Origin: a bacterium
GTDB lineage: Bacteria > Patescibacteriota > Minisyncoccia > Phycocordibacterales > UBA918
Direction of reading: 5' to 3'
Length of the DNA stretch: 34,353 nt
NCBI GenBank assembly: GCA_030430425.1
Contig: JAUIFS010000005.1
Coordinates: 1-34,353, forward strand
Part shown: piece after piece, positions 31,565-34,353 of the stretch
Position numbering within the stretch: position 1 is the stretch's first letter
Layout of the letters: the number at the start of each line of letters is the position of its first letter
Position numbers and translations under genes: made by a program
The notes under the pieces: model-generated
Databases searched by the model: none
Told to the model about the DNA's origin: nothing
What the model saw: only the letters and a program-made list of their open reading frames with translations

Positions 31565-33898
31565 ATGGAACTTTTATCGTACTTTGATCTTCATACAGTA
31601 TATCTGGTGATTTTTTCAATTGGTCTTTCTATCGCAGCTGGAGCAGCAATTCTTAGTAATTTACTTTTTATAATAAGCATCCGAGACGGAAGCGTTTCTC
31701 AAGATGAATATCGCATCCTCCGTCACTCCCGCAATGTTGTCTGGGTGGGTGTTGTGCTCTATACCTTTTCAGGTGTAGGGCTTTTCACACTCTCAGCAGA
31801 GGCAATGCTTGGACTTGGTATTTTCTATGCAAACATGACTATTGCGACCCTAATGGGCTTCAATGCATTTGTGTTCCAATTTTTCCATCTTCCTCGACTA
31901 CAAACAATGGTCGGGAATGATTTTTCAGAAAAAAGTAAAAAGAAGTCTTCCTCGAACTTTCTCGCGTATTTGTTAATCAGTGAAGCAGTTTCAGTGGCGT
32001 CGTGGGTATTTATTGTCTTGCATCATGCAATGTTTCGTTTCCCTGGGAGTTACGCGATGGTTATGGCAGCGTACTGTTTCTTCGTGTTGGCTGTGGGGGT
32101 ATTGTTTGCACTTACCACTACACAGGTACTGACTGACAAAAATAAAAGATTCCTTGCCATAGTCGGGGTAGGGATACTTGTATTGGCGGGTATGTTCTCA
32201 GCTATGGTGGTGAAAGACGGAGTTGTTGGAGTACCTGTATCGAAAACAATAGAAGCTAAAACAGAAGGGACAGAAGATTCTGCTGATGTGATTACGACAT
32301 ATACACTCAGAGAAGTAGCAATGCACAGTAATATTGAAGATTGCTGGGTAGTGATTGACGGTCGAGTATACGATGCTACTCCAGCGGCAGAAAAGTATCC
32401 TGCTGTCTACGCTTGCGGGACAGACTCAAGTGAAAATTATAGGACAATAACTCCAGATGGGATAAGTGATCGAGTGAAGTCGTATGAAATCGGGCTGTTA
32501 GGATTTACTTCTGCAGAAATTGCAGCAAACAACACAAAAGAAGCATGTTGGCTGGTGATTGACAATCTTGTGTTTGATATGACCGAAGAGGCAAAGTTGC
32601 ACCCAGCGGCGTTTAACTGTGGTACTGATGCGTCGGTAAACTACCATCATAACCACGGTAAGGGCATTAGTGATAAGCAAATGAAATTCTTTATCGGGGC
32701 AGTGGACGATGGGGTAAAAACGATGGAGTCCGGTAATCCAGATCAGCCAGTGACAGAACTAAAGCCGTACAGTGAGCTATATGTTGAAGCTGGCTCTTGG
32801 GATAATCATGAGCTGATGGTGATAGTAGAAAAAGATGCTGAGAAGCTACTCTTTATGGATGGAAGTACTCACACTGAACTAGGACGGATCCACGATATTG
32901 GATTCCAACCACACACTTCAGTCTACTCGGAAGATGCACGGTACATGTTCATTATTGCTCGTGATGGCTGGTTGACGAAGGTTGACCTTAATACGTTCGA
33001 GCCGGTTAAGTCAATAAAAGTAGGAGAAAGTTCTCGTGGGACTGCTCTGACTGATGACGGTAAGTATCTTGCTATCGGTAACTACATCCCAGGCAATATT
33101 GTTATGGTAGACCCCATCACCTTGGACGTGCTGAAAACCATTCCTGCCGTAGGTGAGATTGACGGTGAAGAAGTTGAGTCCCGGGTGGGGGCGATGGTAG
33201 AAGCAGGAGATAAGGTGATTGCGGCTTTGAAGGATCTCAACAGTGTTTGGGTGATTGATACATCTAAACCAGATTTTCCTATCATTGAAAAACACTGGAA
33301 TATTGGTGAAAATGCCACACCACTACATGACGCTTTCTTATCGGCTGATGGAAAATTCTACATTGTTGCTTCGATGGGGTCTAAGACTGTCTGGGTAATG
33401 GATACAAATACTTGGCAACCAGTAACGGAGGTGGAAACTGGTGAAACCCCACACACAGGTCCAGGTGCAACATGGGGAAATAAAATCTACATTCCTGCTT
33501 TAGGCGAAGGATTAATCACCGCCATAGATATGGATACGTGGGAGCCAGTGTCCCACATCAAAACAGCAGGGCCGGGGCTATTCATCCGTTCGTACCCACC
33601 GAATCCAGACTACCCGTATGTGTGGACAGAAACCGCCTTTGGTGAATTCCACGATGAGATTTATGTGATTGATGCACGGACTGATGAAATTGTAAAAACT
33701 ATCCGTCCAGTAGAAGGAGAGAGTTCGTGGCATCCAGAATTTACCCTTAATGGTCAGTTTGTATACATCGTATCCCAAACTGCCAATGAGATTGAAGTGT
33801 ACGACGCGTGGACATTTGAACTCGTTAAACGTATCACAGCTGAAACACCATCAGCAGTATCAAACATTGGTATTCGAATCGAGGAAAAGGGGTTGTAA
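31565..33898 (+). CDS. Membrane protein with two cytochrome b5-like domains and a cytochrome d1-type propeller
   Basis: A 777-aa protein. Six membrane helices lie at about residues 12-38, 57-78, 84-108, 131-153, 163-186 and 196-215. Two cytochrome b5-like domains follow (about 246-312 and 314-380): YTLREVAMHSNIEDCWVVID and NNTKEACWLVIDNLVFDM. In the first, the heme-ligand HPGG is replaced by YPAV; the second keeps HP (H346) and has HH at 361-362. Residues about 400-777 are a heme-d1-type beta-propeller of the NirS family. Its three key histidines appear conserved: H450 (QPHTSVY), H588 (PLHDAF) and H630 (TPHTGPGATW), matching NirS His182, His327 and His369, with the last two 42 residues apart in both. 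Whether it binds heme d1 or reduces nitrite is unknown. Confidence 0.85.
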   Translation: MELLSYFDLHTVYLVIFSIGLSIAAGAAILSNLLFIISIRDGSVSQDEYRILRHSRNVVWVGVVLYTFSGVGLFTLSAEAMLGLGIFYANMTIATLMGFNAFVFQFFHLPRLQTMVGNDFSEKSKKKSSSNFLAYLLISEAVSVASWVFIVLHHAMFRFPGSYAMVMAAYCFFVLAVGVLFALTTTQVLTDKNKRFLAIVGVGILVLAGMFSAMVVKDGVVGVPVSKTIEAKTEGTEDSADVITTYTLREVAMHSNIEDCWVVIDGRVYDATPAAEKYPAVYACGTDSSENYRTITPDGISDRVKSYEIGLLGFTSAEIAANNTKEACWLVIDNLVFDMTEEAKLHPAAFNCGTDASVNYHHNHGKGISDKQMKFFIGAVDDGVKTMESGNPDQPVTELKPYSELYVEAGSWDNHELMVIVEKDAEKLLFMDGSTHTELGRIHDIGFQPHTSVYSEDARYMFIIARDGWLTKVDLNTFEPVKSIKVGESSRGTALTDDGKYLAIGNYIPGNIVMVDPITLDVLKTIPAVGEIDGEEVESRVGAMVEAGDKVIAALKDLNSVWVIDTSKPDFPIIEKHWNIGENATPLHDAFLSADGKFYIVASMGSKTVWVMDTNTWQPVTEVETGETPHTGPGATWGNKIYIPALGEGLITAIDMDTWEPVSHIKTAGPGLFIRSYPPNPDYPYVWTETAFGEFHDEIYVIDARTDEIVKTIRPVEGESSWHPEFTLNGQFVYIVSQTANEIEVYDAWTFELVKRITAETPSAVSNIGIRIEEKGL

Positions 33899-33904
33899 AC
33901 AGCA

Positions 33905-33950
33905 GAAAAAGAAAAGGGGCGTGCGCATGCGCACGCCCCTTTTCTTTTTC
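33905..33950 (+). terminator. Terminator of the b5-d1 gene
   Basis: Perfect 23-bp arms (33905-33927 and 33928-33950) joined directly, GC core GGGGCGTGCGC, ending in a T-rich tract. Confidence 0.94.
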
Positions 33951-33958
33951 ATACATTC

Positions 33959-33967
33959 TGGTATAGT
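33959..33967 (+). promoter_or_regulatory. Extended -10 promoter of rplJ
   Basis: TGGTATAGT fits TGn plus TATAGT, directly after the preceding terminator. Initiation near 33974 gives a leader of about 234 nt. Confidence 0.7.
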
Positions 33968-33973
33968 GTTGCG

Positions 33974-34110
33974 CAACAGGCTCATGACAGTTGGTCGCAC
34001 TCCGTAAAGGGAGAGCAATAAAGAAGGGATTCCTTCGCCAGCCGAGGTCCAAACTATCTTTTTGATGTTGGGGTCGAGCCTTTGGAAGCTGCTGCTTCCT
34101 TGGGTCTGTT
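33974..34110 (+). ncRNA. L10(L12)4-binding leader RNA, probable
   Basis: Lies between the rplJ promoter and gene. The GAAGGGATTCCTTC stem, then GCCAGCCGAGGTCC, resembles the conserved core with the kink-turn and GCCGAGG of the ribosomal L10 leader (Rfam L10_leader), which binds L10-L12 and represses translation. Position and motif agree, but I could not fold or search it. Confidence 0.6.
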
Positions 34111-34116
34111 TATATA

Positions 34117-34207
34117 TTAGTACTTAGCTCCTAGCTCTTAGCTATTAGCAAATCGCTTTGCGATTTGCGTGACTAAGGACTAAGGACTAATAACTAAATG
34201 CTATTAC
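34117..34207 (+). repeat. Mirrored heptad arrays flanking a hairpin in the rplJ leader
   Basis: Five TTAGNNN-type units (34117-34151), then a perfect hairpin GCAAATCGC-TTT-GCGATTTGC (34148-34168), then five CTAANNN-type units (starting at 34173, 34180, 34187, 34194 and 34201). The ATG at 34208 follows in phase. TTAG and CTAA are complementary, so the two arrays can form one long imperfect stem that includes the start region. Confidence 0.75.
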
Positions 34208-34353
34208 ATGGCAATTACAAAAGCAAAAAAACAAGAAATTCTTGCAAAGCTTGATGACATCAAGTCGACTGCTGATTCTATCGTGTTTGTGAACTTTTCA
34301 GGCATGGAAGGTAACGACGTTACCGCTATGCGTGCGAAGCTCCGCGATGAGGG
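34208..34353 (+). CDS. rplJ: 50S ribosomal protein L10, 3' partial
   Basis: L10 anchors the L7/L12 stalk on the large subunit. The visible 48 residues fit the N-terminus: ITKAKKQEILAKLDDIKSTA, then DSIVFVNFSGMEGNDVTAMR. The gene runs off the window. ATG 34208 follows the heptad array directly; there is no Shine-Dalgarno sequence. Confidence 0.94.
   Translation, partial: MAITKAKKQEILAKLDDIKSTADSIVFVNFSGMEGNDVTAMRAKLRDE

Overview
The window looks like chromosomal DNA from a Patescibacteria (Candidate Phyla Radiation) genome, probably Parcubacteria/Paceibacteria; this placement is inferred from gene content without any search. The signs are short single-gene units separated by strong hairpin terminators, many genes with an extended -10 box only a few bases ahead of the start codon and no Shine-Dalgarno (SD) sequence, a short RecO, an S18 and EF-P of divergent sequence, and secreted proteins with peptidoglycan-binding, SH3b and F5/8C domains plus Leu/Gln-rich helices.

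Layout. 1-9797: translation block with isoleucyl-tRNA synthetase (5' end missing, carrying an inserted histidine-phosphatase domain), recO, a membrane-anchored repeat protein, glycyl- and methionyl-tRNA synthetases and two small genes. 9798-16135: secreted beta-helix/discoidin/SH3b protein, a TrpR-like repressor gene bracketed by two copies of one palindrome, tatD, two HNH genes (one frameshifted in a G7 run) and a VanY-type peptidase. 16136-18897: rpsF, ssb, rpsR, a small membrane protein and efp. 18998-24602: an ECF-like sigma factor, small membrane proteins, recA, an Ig-like membrane protein and ftsK. 24603-29100: a winged-helix regulator, a long structured leader with tandem promoters before an S-layer-like protein, and a REP-associated transposase (RAYT) between REP palindromes. 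29101-34353: DUF1360-like protein, FAD-linked oxidase, a membrane protein combining two cytochrome b5-like domains with a cytochrome d1-type propeller, and the L10 leader with the start of rplJ.

Two families of shared 5' leaders stand out. rpsF, efp and ftsK each carry a hairpin with a constant AG bulge and compensatory stem changes, followed by a conserved tract up to the AUG. ssb, rpsR and rplJ each carry about five 7-nt CTAANNN units directly before the start codon. Neither matches a regulatory element I recognise. With the b5-b5-d1 fusion and the phosphatase-bearing IleRS, they are the best candidates here for undescribed biology.

Most genes appear to be separate transcription units. Likely co-transcribed sets are metG with the 112-aa membrane gene, ftsK with the Ig-like gene, and the 33-aa membrane gene with the DUF1360 gene. 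The translation, recombination and division genes are housekeeping; the envelope proteins (beta-helix protein, VanY, S-layer-like protein, b5-d1 protein) suggest a cell with a peptidoglycan wall and a proteinaceous surface.
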